Under the pieces are notes generated by a model. The model was not told the DNA's origin, did not search any database, and saw nothing but the letters and a program-made list of their open reading frames with translations. The position numbers and the translations under genes are program-made. A stretch of 64,000 bases of DNA from DAOUKH01 sp965261455 (lineage in GTDB: Bacteria > Chloroflexota > Dehalococcoidia > SHYB01), in assembly GCA_965261455.1 (NCBI GenBank), contig OZ253453.1, positions 620,001 to 684,000 of the forward strand. The letters run 5' to 3'. This document shows, one piece after another, positions 17,696-25,663 of this stretch; the stretch's first letter is position 1, and each line of letters starts with the position of its first letter.

Positions 17696-18025
17696 TTAGA
17701 GGTAGGGGCCGAGGTGGAAGCCGCCGAGGACGTGGATGTGGGCGTGGTGCTGGGTCTGCAGGGCGTCGGGGCCGAAGTTGGAGAGGAGGCGGAAGCCGTT
17801 GGGGCAGAGCTCCTCGGCGAGGGTGACGGCGGCGGTGCTGACCTTTTGCAGCATGCCGCTCTTCCAGAGGTCCTGCTGGGCTATGTGCTGCTTGGGCATG
17901 GCCATCATCATCACGGGCGCCCAGCGCAGGATGTTGTCGAAGATGATGACGTCGTCGTCTTGGTAGCGGACCGTTCCGGGCTCGCGGCCCGCGATGATTT
18001 CACAGAAGACGCAGTAGTACTCCAA
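17696..18025 (-). CDS. HIT-family (histidine triad) nucleotide hydrolase
   Basis: 109 residues. The triad HHAHIHVLGG near the C-terminus is the His-x-His-x-His active site of HIT enzymes, which hydrolyse nucleoside phosphoramidates or adenylyl conjugates. An N-terminal FCEI motif and the DDVIIFDNILRWAPVMMMAMPKQH stretch fit the fold. The start is TTG with GAGGG upstream, 11 bases after the stop of the helicase-loader gene, so it is the last gene of the replication operon. The substrate is unknown. Confidence 0.85.
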   Translation of the reverse strand: MEYYCVFCEIIAGREPGTVRYQDDDVIIFDNILRWAPVMMMAMPKQHIAQQDLWKSGMLQKVSTAAVTLAEELCPNGFRLLSNFGPDALQTQHHAHIHVLGGFHLGPYL

Positions 18026-18036
18026 AGGCGGGACCC

Positions 18037-19470
18037 TCAGCTTCCACGGGGGTTGGATGGGCGGCGCCGCGGCGCGGAGGCCGGGGGCTTGGATGCGTAG
18101 GCCCGCCCCGTCCGGTAGTCGGGGGCGACGATTTCAAAGATGTCGCTCTGCCGCATGTCGCTGAGCCGCGACCAGATGCGCGGTGGTATCTGATCGCTGA
18201 TCGGGCTGCCGGTGCCAAGGTCTTCGATCTTGGCGTAGGTGGTGACGGCGAGCACCGTGGGCAGCCTCGCTATCATGCGTTGGTTCAGGATCAGGTCGAG
18301 GGTGTTCCACGCCCACTCGCTGCTGCTCCCCGCGTCCAGGTCGTCGAGGGCCAGCAGGCCGGCGCGTCCTAAGCGGTCGATGATCTCGAATTCGGTGCGC
18401 TTCGACTGTCCGAACGTCGAGCGCAGGTAGTAAAAGAGCTTGGGGATGAGAACATAAAGCACGTCGGTGCGCTGCTCGCGCTGGTAGCCGGCGATGGCGG
18501 CCATCAGGTGGGTCTTGCCGCAGCCGGGTTGGCCGAGCAGGACGAGCGAGCCCTGGGGGTGTTTGGCGAAGGCGTGAGCGCTGCGCAGGGCTCCCTCGAG
18601 GTTTTGGCGGATGGGGCCGCGCAGGCCTCTGATGGGGTCGAAGTTGTCGAAGGTCAGGTCTGGAATCGCCGTGTCCAAAACCTCGACGGGGTCTCCCGAA
18701 GCCGCGCGGCCGCCGAGCCGCACGACGCGCGAGACGGCGGAGTCGTCGAGCCGCCCCGCGATGCGCTCGTCGAGCTTGCTGACCGGCCCCGGGGTGGTGA
18801 TGACGGTGGGGAGCCGCTCGTTGTAGCGATGCCCGAGGAGCTGCGCGAGCTTCTCCTTGGCCCACGGCGTGGCGCTTTCGTCGCCCAGGTCGTCGAGCAC
18901 GAGCAGGGGGACGGCGCGCACCTGCTCGAACATCTCGTCGTAAGCCAGATCGCTATCGGGGGCGTAGGTCGAGCGCAAGTGGTCGAGCAGGTCGGCGGCG
19001 GTGACGAAGAAGACGGGCTCCCCGGCGGCGATGCGCCCGTTGGCGATGGCGGCGGCGAGGTGGGTCTTGCCGCTCCCCGTCGGGCCGAGGAGGACGAGCC
19101 AGCCGTCAGGCGCGGCGGCGTAGGCGCGCGCTTGGTCGACGGCGGCGGCGTCGATCTTGAGGGGGCCGAGGGAGTCGAACGTCACGTCTCCGAGTGCGCC
19201 GAGGTTGCTGAGCTTGGTCAGCCGGTAGCGGTGCTCGGACTCGAAGCGCGCCAGGGCGCAGGCGCAAGGGAAGATCTCGCCGAAGTCGGGATGCCCGACG
19301 GGAACGTCGCGGCGCACCCAGCCGATGTCGCCGCAGGTCTCGCACTCGAGCGCGGGACGGGCCGGCGCGGGCTCAGCTTCGCCTGACGACGTTCCGGCCC
19401 CCGGACGGGCCTGTCCGTTCGGCCCCGCCTTCCTGCGATAGTTCCCGAGGACGTCTCCGATGCTTTCCAT
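18037..19470 (-). CDS. DnaC/DnaI-like helicase loader with two AAA+ domains
   Basis: 477 residues, twice the usual 240-310 of DnaC/DnaI. A zinc-type motif (Cys43, Cys46, Cys69, Cys71) precedes AAA+ domain 1, with Walker A GPTGSGKT at 129-136 and Walker B LLVLDD at about 189-194. Domain 2 has Walker A GQPGCGKT at 313-320 and Walker B LLALDD at about 372-377. Family members load the replicative helicase DnaB on DNA. The tail (APRRRPSNPRGS) is basic and disordered. It lies downstream of dnaB and a DnaD-like gene. The first 98 bases overlap the end of the DnaD-like gene in another frame; AAGGCGG supports the start. The internal duplication is unusual. Confidence 0.85.
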   Translation of the reverse strand: MESIGDVLGNYRRKAGPNGQARPGAGTSSGEAEPAPARPALECETCGDIGWVRRDVPVGHPDFGEIFPCACALARFESEHRYRLTKLSNLGALGDVTFDSLGPLKIDAAAVDQARAYAAAPDGWLVLLGPTGSGKTHLAAAIANGRIAAGEPVFFVTAADLLDHLRSTYAPDSDLAYDEMFEQVRAVPLLVLDDLGDESATPWAKEKLAQLLGHRYNERLPTVITTPGPVSKLDERIAGRLDDSAVSRVVRLGGRAASGDPVEVLDTAIPDLTFDNFDPIRGLRGPIRQNLEGALRSAHAFAKHPQGSLVLLGQPGCGKTHLMAAIAGYQREQRTDVLYVLIPKLFYYLRSTFGQSKRTEFEIIDRLGRAGLLALDDLDAGSSSEWAWNTLDLILNQRMIARLPTVLAVTTYAKIEDLGTGSPISDQIPPRIWSRLSDMRQSDIFEIVAPDYRTGRAYASKPPASAPRRRPSNPRGS

Positions 19471-20098
19471 CCGGTCCGCCTTGGCGTTCCCAGTTTTCTA
19501 GAATGCGTTGGATGTAGCGCCAGCTACGCTTGTTCAGCCGTTGGGCCTCGCGGAACGCTTCGACGATCCACTCAGGGGGATAGGCCTCTTCGGCCTCTTT
19601 GAGGTCGTCGGCGATCAGCGGGGACACGATGCCGATGTTGGCTTCGTAGAGCGAGAAGATGTCCCGGCGCTCGGGCATCCGCGGCGGGGGGGCCGCCTTG
19701 GGCATGGCGCCGAGGTCGATCTCGCCCCGCCGGACCCGCTCGACGGCCCTGCGGTCGGCGTCCGTGTTCAGCCAGTATAGATGGTCTGTCGAGCCGGATT
19801 CGTCCAGGGCCAAGTGCAGGAAAACGCCACGGACGGTGGCCTTCCCCAACCCGTTGACGAGCGCCTCGGCGGGGTCGCCGCCGGCCCTGGCGAGTCCGGA
19901 CATAAGATCGAGATCGGCGGCGAGCTCGGCTTGGGTGACGAAGCGGACGTAGCCCTTCTTCATAGCGAGCCGCCGGAAGACGTGGAGGCTAACGCGCAGC
20001 TCGTCATCGTCGTCGATGAGGGGCAGGACATCGGTGAAGAAGGCGTTGGGAATCGCCGTCTTATCGGAGCGGGAGGGGAATCCGCCGAAGCTGTCCAT
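19373..20098 (-). CDS. DnaD-like primosomal protein
   Basis: About 241 residues from the ATG at 20098 (MDSFGGFPSRSDKTAIPNAF). An N-terminal winged-helix-like region (FFTDVLPLIDDDDELRVSLH) is followed by a DnaD/DnaB_2-type helical domain near the C-terminus (YEANIGIVSPLIADDLKEAE ... WIVEAFREAQRLNKRSWRYI ... ILENWERQG). In Firmicutes DnaD remodels origin DNA and helps recruit the helicase loader. The gene begins 11 bases after the dnaB stop. Its last 98 bases overlap the helicase loader start, which indicates translational coupling. The open frame extends further upstream inside dnaB, but that part has shadow-like composition. Confidence 0.82.
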   Translation of the reverse strand: MDSFGGFPSRSDKTAIPNAFFTDVLPLIDDDDELRVSLHVFRRLAMKKGYVRFVTQAELAADLDLMSGLARAGGDPAEALVNGLGKATVRGVFLHLALDESGSTDHLYWLNTDADRRAVERVRRGEIDLGAMPKAAPPPRMPERRDIFSLYEANIGIVSPLIADDLKEAEEAYPPEWIVEAFREAQRLNKRSWRYIQRILENWERQGGPDGKHRRRPRELSQEGGAERTGPSGGRNVVRRS

Positions 20099-20109
20099 GC
20101 GCGCCCCGT

Positions 20110-21486
20110 TCAGTTGACCTTCGCGGCGTTGCGGAAAGTGGTGATGCGTTCGTCGAACCACAGCTTGATCATGCCGATGGGGCCGTGGCGGTGCTTGGCC
20201 ACGATGATCTCGGAAGCGCCCTTGGGATAGGGCCGGTCGGGGTGCAGTTTCTCCCACTGCTCCTCACCGTGGATCATGTCCTCGCGGAAGATGAACATCA
20301 CGACGTCGGCGTCCTGCTCGATGCTGCCGCTCTCGCGCAGGTCGGAGAGCATGGGCCGCCGGTCCGGTCGAGACTCGATGGCGCGGCTCAGTTGGGAGAG
20401 GGCAAGGACGGGCACGTCCAGGTCGCGGGCGAGACCCTTCAGCGAACGCGAGATCTCGCTGACCTCTTGGACGCGGTTGCCCCCGCTCCCGCGTCCGTCG
20501 CCGTGCATCAGTTGGAGGTAGTCGATGATGATCAGGTCGAGGCCTCGTTCGATGTGGAGGCGGCGGGCCTTGCTGCGCATCTCAACGACGTTGAGCAGGG
20601 GGGTGTCGTCGACCCATATCGGGAGTTCGGAGAGCTCGCCGATGGCCTGCATCAGGCTGCCTTCCTCGGTGTCGAACTGGCGGCCTTGACGGTATTCCCG
20701 GAGCCGGTAGGCGTCGATCTGGGAGACGCTGGAGAGCAGGCGGTCGGCGAGCTGCTCCTTGCCCATTTCCAGGCTGAAGAGGGCGACGTGGGCGCCGCTG
20801 GCGTTGGCGGCGTTGTAGGCGATGTTGAGGGCGAGGCTGCTCTTGCCCAAGCTGGGCCGAGCGGCGAGGATCACGAGGTCGGAGCGCTGCAGGCCGCCGA
20901 GCAGCTTGTCCAGGTCGAGGAAGCCGGTGGGTATGACTTCGGGAGCGTCGGGGCGGAGCTCCGAGGACTCGCGGCGGTCGACGAGGTACTGGGTGAGGAT
21001 GTCGCTCAGCGCGACGAAGTCGCGGCCGCCTTCGCCGGTGCGGAGGCGGAAGAGGTGGTCCTCGGCCTGGGTGAGGGCGGCGTCGACGTCCGGCCCGCCC
21101 TCGTAACCGACCGCGGCGATGGCTTCGGAGGCATCGATGAGGCGGCGCATCATGGCGACGCGGTGCACGATGCGGGCGTAGTGCTCGATATGGGCGGAGG
21201 TGGGGGTCTTGGCCACGAGGTGGCTCAAGTACATCGCCCCGCCGATCTCTTCGAGCACGCCTTTCTGGTCGAGCTCGTGGGCGACGGTTACCTGGTTGAT
21301 CGCCTCGGTGCGGTCGAATAGCGCCAGGCAGGCGTCGTAGCACGCCTTCGTCCTGGGCAGGGAAAAGTCGCCGGCGTCGAGCACTGTGGCGACTTTGAGG
21401 AGCGCGTCGCTGTCAATGAGGAGGGAGCCAACGACCGCCTCCTCCGCCTCCACGTCCTGGGGCGGCAGACGATCCGTGTTAACCAT
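20110..21486 (-). CDS. dnaB: Replicative DNA helicase DnaB
   Basis: 458 residues, usual length. The N-terminal domain starts LPPQDVEAEEAVVGSLLID. The RecA-like domain has Walker A AARPSLGKSSLA, LFSLEMGKEQLADR, Walker B LDLIIIDYLQLM, ALSQLSRAIE and the end FIFREDMIHG ... IIVAKHRHGPIG. It forms the hexameric 5'-3' helicase at the replication fork. The order rplI-dnaB is common in bacteria; here DnaD-like and loader genes follow. Confidence 0.97.
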   Translation of the reverse strand: MVNTDRLPPQDVEAEEAVVGSLLIDSDALLKVATVLDAGDFSLPRTKACYDACLALFDRTEAINQVTVAHELDQKGVLEEIGGAMYLSHLVAKTPTSAHIEHYARIVHRVAMMRRLIDASEAIAAVGYEGGPDVDAALTQAEDHLFRLRTGEGGRDFVALSDILTQYLVDRRESSELRPDAPEVIPTGFLDLDKLLGGLQRSDLVILAARPSLGKSSLALNIAYNAANASGAHVALFSLEMGKEQLADRLLSSVSQIDAYRLREYRQGRQFDTEEGSLMQAIGELSELPIWVDDTPLLNVVEMRSKARRLHIERGLDLIIIDYLQLMHGDGRGSGGNRVQEVSEISRSLKGLARDLDVPVLALSQLSRAIESRPDRRPMLSDLRESGSIEQDADVVMFIFREDMIHGEEQWEKLHPDRPYPKGASEIIVAKHRHGPIGMIKLWFDERITTFRNAAKVN

Positions 21487-21557
21487 GGCGCTCCCTACGA
21501 AGTCTGGGGCTCGTCGTCCTCGGGCTCGTCCTGCTCCGCCGCTTCCGCGGGCGCTTC

Positions 21558-22136
21558 TTAGCTGGGCGCTTCGCCTTCCGCGTCGGGGGCGGCGTCAGCT
21601 TCGGGGGTGGTGTCGGTGTCGGCGTCGGCTTCGCCGTCGGTTTCGAGCTCGGCGACAACTTCTTCGGCGGTGGCTTCCTTTTCGAGGGAGCCGCCGATGG
21701 GGGCGACGCGCACGGTCACGGAGGGCTCGAAGCCGAAGCCCAGCTTGACGGGGACTTCGTAGGTTCCGAGCTGGCGAATCGGCTCGGTGACGACGAGGCG
21801 GCGGTCGATCTCCTGCCCGGCGATCGCGTTAAGCTCCTCGGCGATCATGGAGTTGGTGATGGAGCCGTAGAGGCGGTTGTTGCGTCCGGCGCGGACCTCG
21901 ATGGTGATCGTCGCGCCGGCGATCTTCTCGGCGACGGCGGACATGCTCTTCTCGGCGACGTCGCGGCGCTTCGAGGCGCTGGACTGGAGCCGGGCGACCC
22001 GGTTCATCTGGTCGGGCGTCGCCAGCACGGCGAGCCGCTTGGGGAGCAGGTAGTTGCGCCCGAAACCGTTCTTGACGTTCTTGATGTCGCCGGCGTAAGC
22101 CGTGCCGGGAACGTCTTCGACGAAAAGCACTTGCAT
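21558..22136 (-). CDS. rplI: 50S ribosomal protein L9 with acidic C-terminal tail
   Basis: 192 residues. The N-terminal rRNA-binding domain (MQVLFVEDVPGTAYAGDIKN ... NYLLPKRLA) and the long helix plus C-terminal domain (GATITIEVRAG ... RLVVTEPIRQLGTYEVPVKL) are complete by about residue 150. The rest is an Asp/Glu/Ala/Thr-rich extension absent from typical L9. The stop at 21558 (TAA) is followed in the same frame by 20 more codons of the same acidic type before TAG at 21495, so the tail seems to have been shortened by a nonsense mutation. It heads the replication operon. Confidence 0.96.
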   Translation of the reverse strand: MQVLFVEDVPGTAYAGDIKNVKNGFGRNYLLPKRLAVLATPDQMNRVARLQSSASKRRDVAEKSMSAVAEKIAGATITIEVRAGRNNRLYGSITNSMIAEELNAIAGQEIDRRLVVTEPIRQLGTYEVPVKLGFGFEPSVTVRVAPIGGSLEKEATAEEVVAELETDGEADADTDTTPEADAAPDAEGEAPS

Positions 22137-22751
22137 GGGGAGAGACCTCTTTCAGAGCGTGGGCGGCGGCCCGAAATGGGCCGGGGTTCATTATAGGCGC
22201 CGCTCCAACCCTCGCACAAGAAACGCATGGCGGCGTGGGAAGTGGTCGGCCATCCCGGGCGTCCGTCCGCGCCGTTTCCTTGCATTTATTGGAAGTATTG
22301 CCACGGCAGAGGGGTCCGGGCGGGGATGCGCAGAGGTCGGCTAGGCGCCAGTGGGGGTGCGGTTCGGGTCGCGTAATGGTGGGTTTAAGGCCGTTTTGTG
22401 GGGCTCCGGCGCTGTTCGCGGTGATCGGAGGGCTCGCCAACAGGAGTGGGGTGTGGCGGGGGCGCAACCGGGTTCCTGCCAATTTCGCCAAGTGGTGTGC
22501 CAATTCCGCCAATTTTGCCAATTCCGCTAGGCGGGTGGGTGCAGGATAGCGGGCTTCGTGTAGGTTGGCGCGCCCCGCCTCCCCCCGCCCTCACCCCAAC
22601 CCTCTCCCAGCGGGAGAGGGGGCAAGAAGGGAGGGCACCTGTGGGGGCCGGGGTGCCCTTTGGGCGCGTGTCATCTCTCAGTCTCCGCCGGAGGGGAGGG
22701 CGAGTCGTGACTCGCCCCTACGGGAGCGAGGGCGCCGCCGCGCGGCGGGCG
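22137..22751. repeat. Intergenic region with composite repeats
   Basis: 615 bases with no credible gene. It should contain the rplI promoter near its left end. Three 9-base GCCAATTYY units occupy 22499-22525, with a related GCCAATTTCG copy at 22478. From about 22575 to 22725 lie the CCCTCACCCC palindrome, a TCTCAGTCTCC block and GAGTCGTGACTCGCCCCTAC, the same modules as in other gaps. Confidence 0.6.
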
Positions 22752-23258
22752 TTACTTTAGGGAGACGTGGCAGGAGGCGAGGCCGCGTTTCTCTAGGTAT
22801 TGCTGGTGGTAGTCCTCGCCTATCCAGAAGTCGCCGACGGGTTCGATTTGGGTGACGACGGGGCGGCCGGCGTAGCGCTTGGCGGCCTGGAGGGCGTCGC
22901 GGGCGGCCGTGGCGACGCGCTGTTGCTCGTCGTCGTGGTAGAAGATGGCGGTGCGGTATTGCGAGCCGAAGTCGGGGCCCTGGCGGTTAAGCTGGGTGGG
23001 GTCGTGGATGTTCCAGAACGTATCCACGATCTGTTCGTAGGAGACCTTCTCGGGGTCGTACTCGACTTGGACGACCTCGGCGTGGCCGGTGCGGTCGGTA
23101 CAGACCTCGTGGTAGGTGGGGTCTGGCTTTTGCCCCCCCATGTAGCCGACGGCGGTCTGAGTCACGCCGTCGATCTGGCGGAAGGCGGCCTCGACGCCCC
23201 AGAAGCAGCCCCCACCGAACGTCGCCTTTTTGGTGTTGGATGCGCTCATGTCGCTCAT
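22752..23258 (-). CDS. msrA: Peptide methionine sulfoxide reductase MsrA
   Basis: 168 residues. Catalytic motif GGGCFWGVEAAF with the nucleophilic Cys near residue 18, followed by GYMGGQKPDPTYHEVCT, GHAEVVQVEYDP, FWNIHDPTQLNRQGPDFGSQYR and EDYHQQYLEKR, all standard for MsrA. A further Cys near the end (SCHVSLK) may act in resolution. It reduces methionine-S-sulfoxide in proteins. GGGAGGAAG precedes the first ATG. The gene is 35 bases downstream of purL on the same strand, probably co-transcribed. Confidence 0.95.
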   Translation of the reverse strand: MSDMSASNTKKATFGGGCFWGVEAAFRQIDGVTQTAVGYMGGQKPDPTYHEVCTDRTGHAEVVQVEYDPEKVSYEQIVDTFWNIHDPTQLNRQGPDFGSQYRTAIFYHDDEQQRVATAARDALQAAKRYAGRPVVTQIEPVGDFWIGEDYHQQYLEKRGLASCHVSLK

Positions 23259-23293
23259 GCTCTTCCTCCCGCTCTGCTCTCCTCGCCTGCCGG

Positions 23294-25507
23294 CTAGCCT
23301 TGCATCACCGGCGTGAGTCCATTGTTCCATGCCTCGGCTAGTGCCGCCACCGGGGCGTCGACACCGCCGAGGCGGAGCCGTTCGCCGCCGACCTCGCCGA
23401 CGCGCTCCAGCGGGACGTCCGCCTTCCGCGCGCCCGCTTCCAGCCACGGCCCATCGTCCGGGCTTGTAGAGACGACGATACGCGACTGCGCCTCTCCGAA
23501 CAAGATGGCGGTCTGATCCACCGGCGCGGCACTCGTGCCGAGAGCGGCGCCTTCCAAGCCGATATTGCCGATGCTGCAGCAGACGGCGGCGGCGACGGCC
23601 AGCCCGCCGAGCGAGCAGTCGTGGGCCGAGCGGAGCTTCCCCGCGCGAATCGCATCGAGGCAGAGCCGCTGCGCGCGCATTTCGAGGGCGAGGTCGATGC
23701 TGGGGCGTCCCTCGACGCGCTCGTGCACCGCGGCGAGGTACTCGGAGCCGGCGAGGTTGGCGGGGCCGCCTTGGACACCGCCGATGACGTAGACGAGGTC
23801 GCCGTCGCCCTTGAACCCCGGCGAGCAGCGTTGGTCGATCTCCTCGAGCAGGCCCAGGGCGCCGACGATGGGAGTTGGGTAGATCGGCTCGCCACGCGTC
23901 TCGTTGTAGAGGCTGACGTTGCCGCTGATGACGGGGACGCCGAGGGCGTTGCAGGCGTCGGCCATGCCGTCGATGCAGCGCTCCATCTGATAGTAGACCT
24001 CCGGCTTTTCGGGGTTGCCGAAGTTGAGGCCATCGGTGACGGCGACGATCTCGGCTCCGACGCAGGCAAGGTTGCGCGCCGCCTCCATGACGGCGATGGC
24101 GCCGCCGGCGTAGGGGTCGAGGTGGCTGAAGCGCCCGTTGCCGTCGGTGGTGAAGGCGAGGCCCTTGCTGGTCCCCTTGACCCGGAGCAGCGCGGCGTCG
24201 GCGCCCGGGGGTATGACGGTGTTGTCGATGACCTGGTGGTCGTATTGACGGAAGACGGGGCGCTTGCTGGCCACGTTGGGGCTTTGGAGGAGCCGAAGGA
24301 GCACGTCGTTCATGGGGAGGCCGGGAGCGGGAAGGAGCGACAGGTCGGCCTGCTGGAGCGCCGCGAGCCAGCGCGGCTCGGCGGAGGTCGGGGTGTACTC
24401 CGGCGCCTCGGCGAGGTCGGTGATAGAGGCGTCGCAGACGAGGTCGTTCCCATCGTAGATTCGCGCGCGTCCGTCGTCGGTGATCTCGCCGATGATGGTC
24501 GAGGTGAGGCCCCAGCGGTCGAAGATGGCGCGGACGCGGGCCTCGCGGCCCCGCTCGACAATGACGAGCATGCGCTCCTGGGATTCGGAGAGCATCACCT
24601 CGTAGGGCGTCATGCCGGACTCGCGCCGGGGGACCTTGGCGACGTCGATCTTCAGGCCGAGCCCGCCCTTGGCGGCGGACTCGATGGCAGCGCTGGTGAG
24701 GCCGGCGGCCCCAAGGTCCTGCATGGCGACGACCTCGTCGAGGGCGGCGGCTTCGAGACAGGCCTCGATGAGGCACTTTTCAAGGAAGGGGTTGCCCACC
24801 TGCACCGCGGAGCGCAGCTCCTTCGTTTCCTCGAAGGAGCGGGAGGCGAGCCCCGACGCGCCGTGGATGCCGTCGCGGCCCGTCTCCGCGCCCACGAGCA
24901 TGATCGAGTTGCCCGGGCCTTTCGCGGTCGAGGAGACGAGGTCGCCGTGGCTGAGGAGGCCGACGCACATGGCGTTCACGAGGGGGTTTTCGCCGTAGGC
25001 GTCGTCGAAGAAGACCTCGCCACCCACGTTGGGGATGCCGAGGCAGTTGCCGTAACCGCCGATGCCGGCGACGACGCCCTGGAGCAGACGGCGGTTCTGG
25101 GGCTGGTCGGGCGCGCCGAAGCGCAGCGAGTTCAGTAGCGCGATGGGCCGCGCTCCCATGGTGAAGATGTCGCGGACGATGCCGCCGACGCCGGTGGCCG
25201 CGCCCTGATAGGGCTCGATGGCGGAGGGGTGGTTGTGGGACTCGATCTTCATGGTCACGGCGAGGCCGCCGCCGATATCGACGACGCCGGCGTTTTCCTC
25301 GCCGGGCTTGACCATGACCCGGGGGCCGGTGTTGGGGAAGCGGCGGAGCAGCGCCTTGGAGTGCTTGTAGCCGCAGTGCTCGCTCCACAGCGAGCCGAAC
25401 ATGCCAAGTTCGAGGGGGTTGGGCTCGCGGTCGAGCCGGTCGACGATCATCTCGTACTCGGCGGCGCTGAGGGCCACCTCGTCGAGCATCTCTTGGGTTA
25501 CCGGCAC
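23294..25507 (-). CDS. purL: Phosphoribosylformylglycinamidine synthase II (PurL)
   Basis: 737 residues, the size of the small PurL used with PurS and PurQ. Motifs: GMFGSLWSEHCGYKHSK, VTMKIESHNHPSAIEPYQGA, GGIVRDIFTMGARPIALL, QDLGAAGLTSA and the second ATPase-like half with LNFGNPEKPE and GNVSLYNETRG. It converts FGAR and glutamine-derived ammonia to FGAM in purine synthesis. The start is GTG (reads MPVTQEMLDE). purS and purQ are not in the window. Confidence 0.96.
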   Translation of the reverse strand: MPVTQEMLDEVALSAAEYEMIVDRLDREPNPLELGMFGSLWSEHCGYKHSKALLRRFPNTGPRVMVKPGEENAGVVDIGGGLAVTMKIESHNHPSAIEPYQGAATGVGGIVRDIFTMGARPIALLNSLRFGAPDQPQNRRLLQGVVAGIGGYGNCLGIPNVGGEVFFDDAYGENPLVNAMCVGLLSHGDLVSSTAKGPGNSIMLVGAETGRDGIHGASGLASRSFEETKELRSAVQVGNPFLEKCLIEACLEAAALDEVVAMQDLGAAGLTSAAIESAAKGGLGLKIDVAKVPRRESGMTPYEVMLSESQERMLVIVERGREARVRAIFDRWGLTSTIIGEITDDGRARIYDGNDLVCDASITDLAEAPEYTPTSAEPRWLAALQQADLSLLPAPGLPMNDVLLRLLQSPNVASKRPVFRQYDHQVIDNTVIPPGADAALLRVKGTSKGLAFTTDGNGRFSHLDPYAGGAIAVMEAARNLACVGAEIVAVTDGLNFGNPEKPEVYYQMERCIDGMADACNALGVPVISGNVSLYNETRGEPIYPTPIVGALGLLEEIDQRCSPGFKGDGDLVYVIGGVQGGPANLAGSEYLAAVHERVEGRPSIDLALEMRAQRLCLDAIRAGKLRSAHDCSLGGLAVAAAVCCSIGNIGLEGAALGTSAAPVDQTAILFGEAQSRIVVSTSPDDGPWLEAGARKADVPLERVGEVGGERLRLGGVDAPVAALAEAWNNGLTPVMQG

Positions 25508-25663
25508 GGCGCGCCGCCGGAAGCGTTGGTGGGGTAGGTGTGAGCGTCGCGGCGCATGGGCTTCCCGGCGCTCATCGTACCATAACGAGGGGGATGCTCT
25601 TGGGCGCCGGTGGGGGTGGAGAGAGGGCGTGCGTGCCGGCTAGCGCCCAACGACTCCGGGCCG

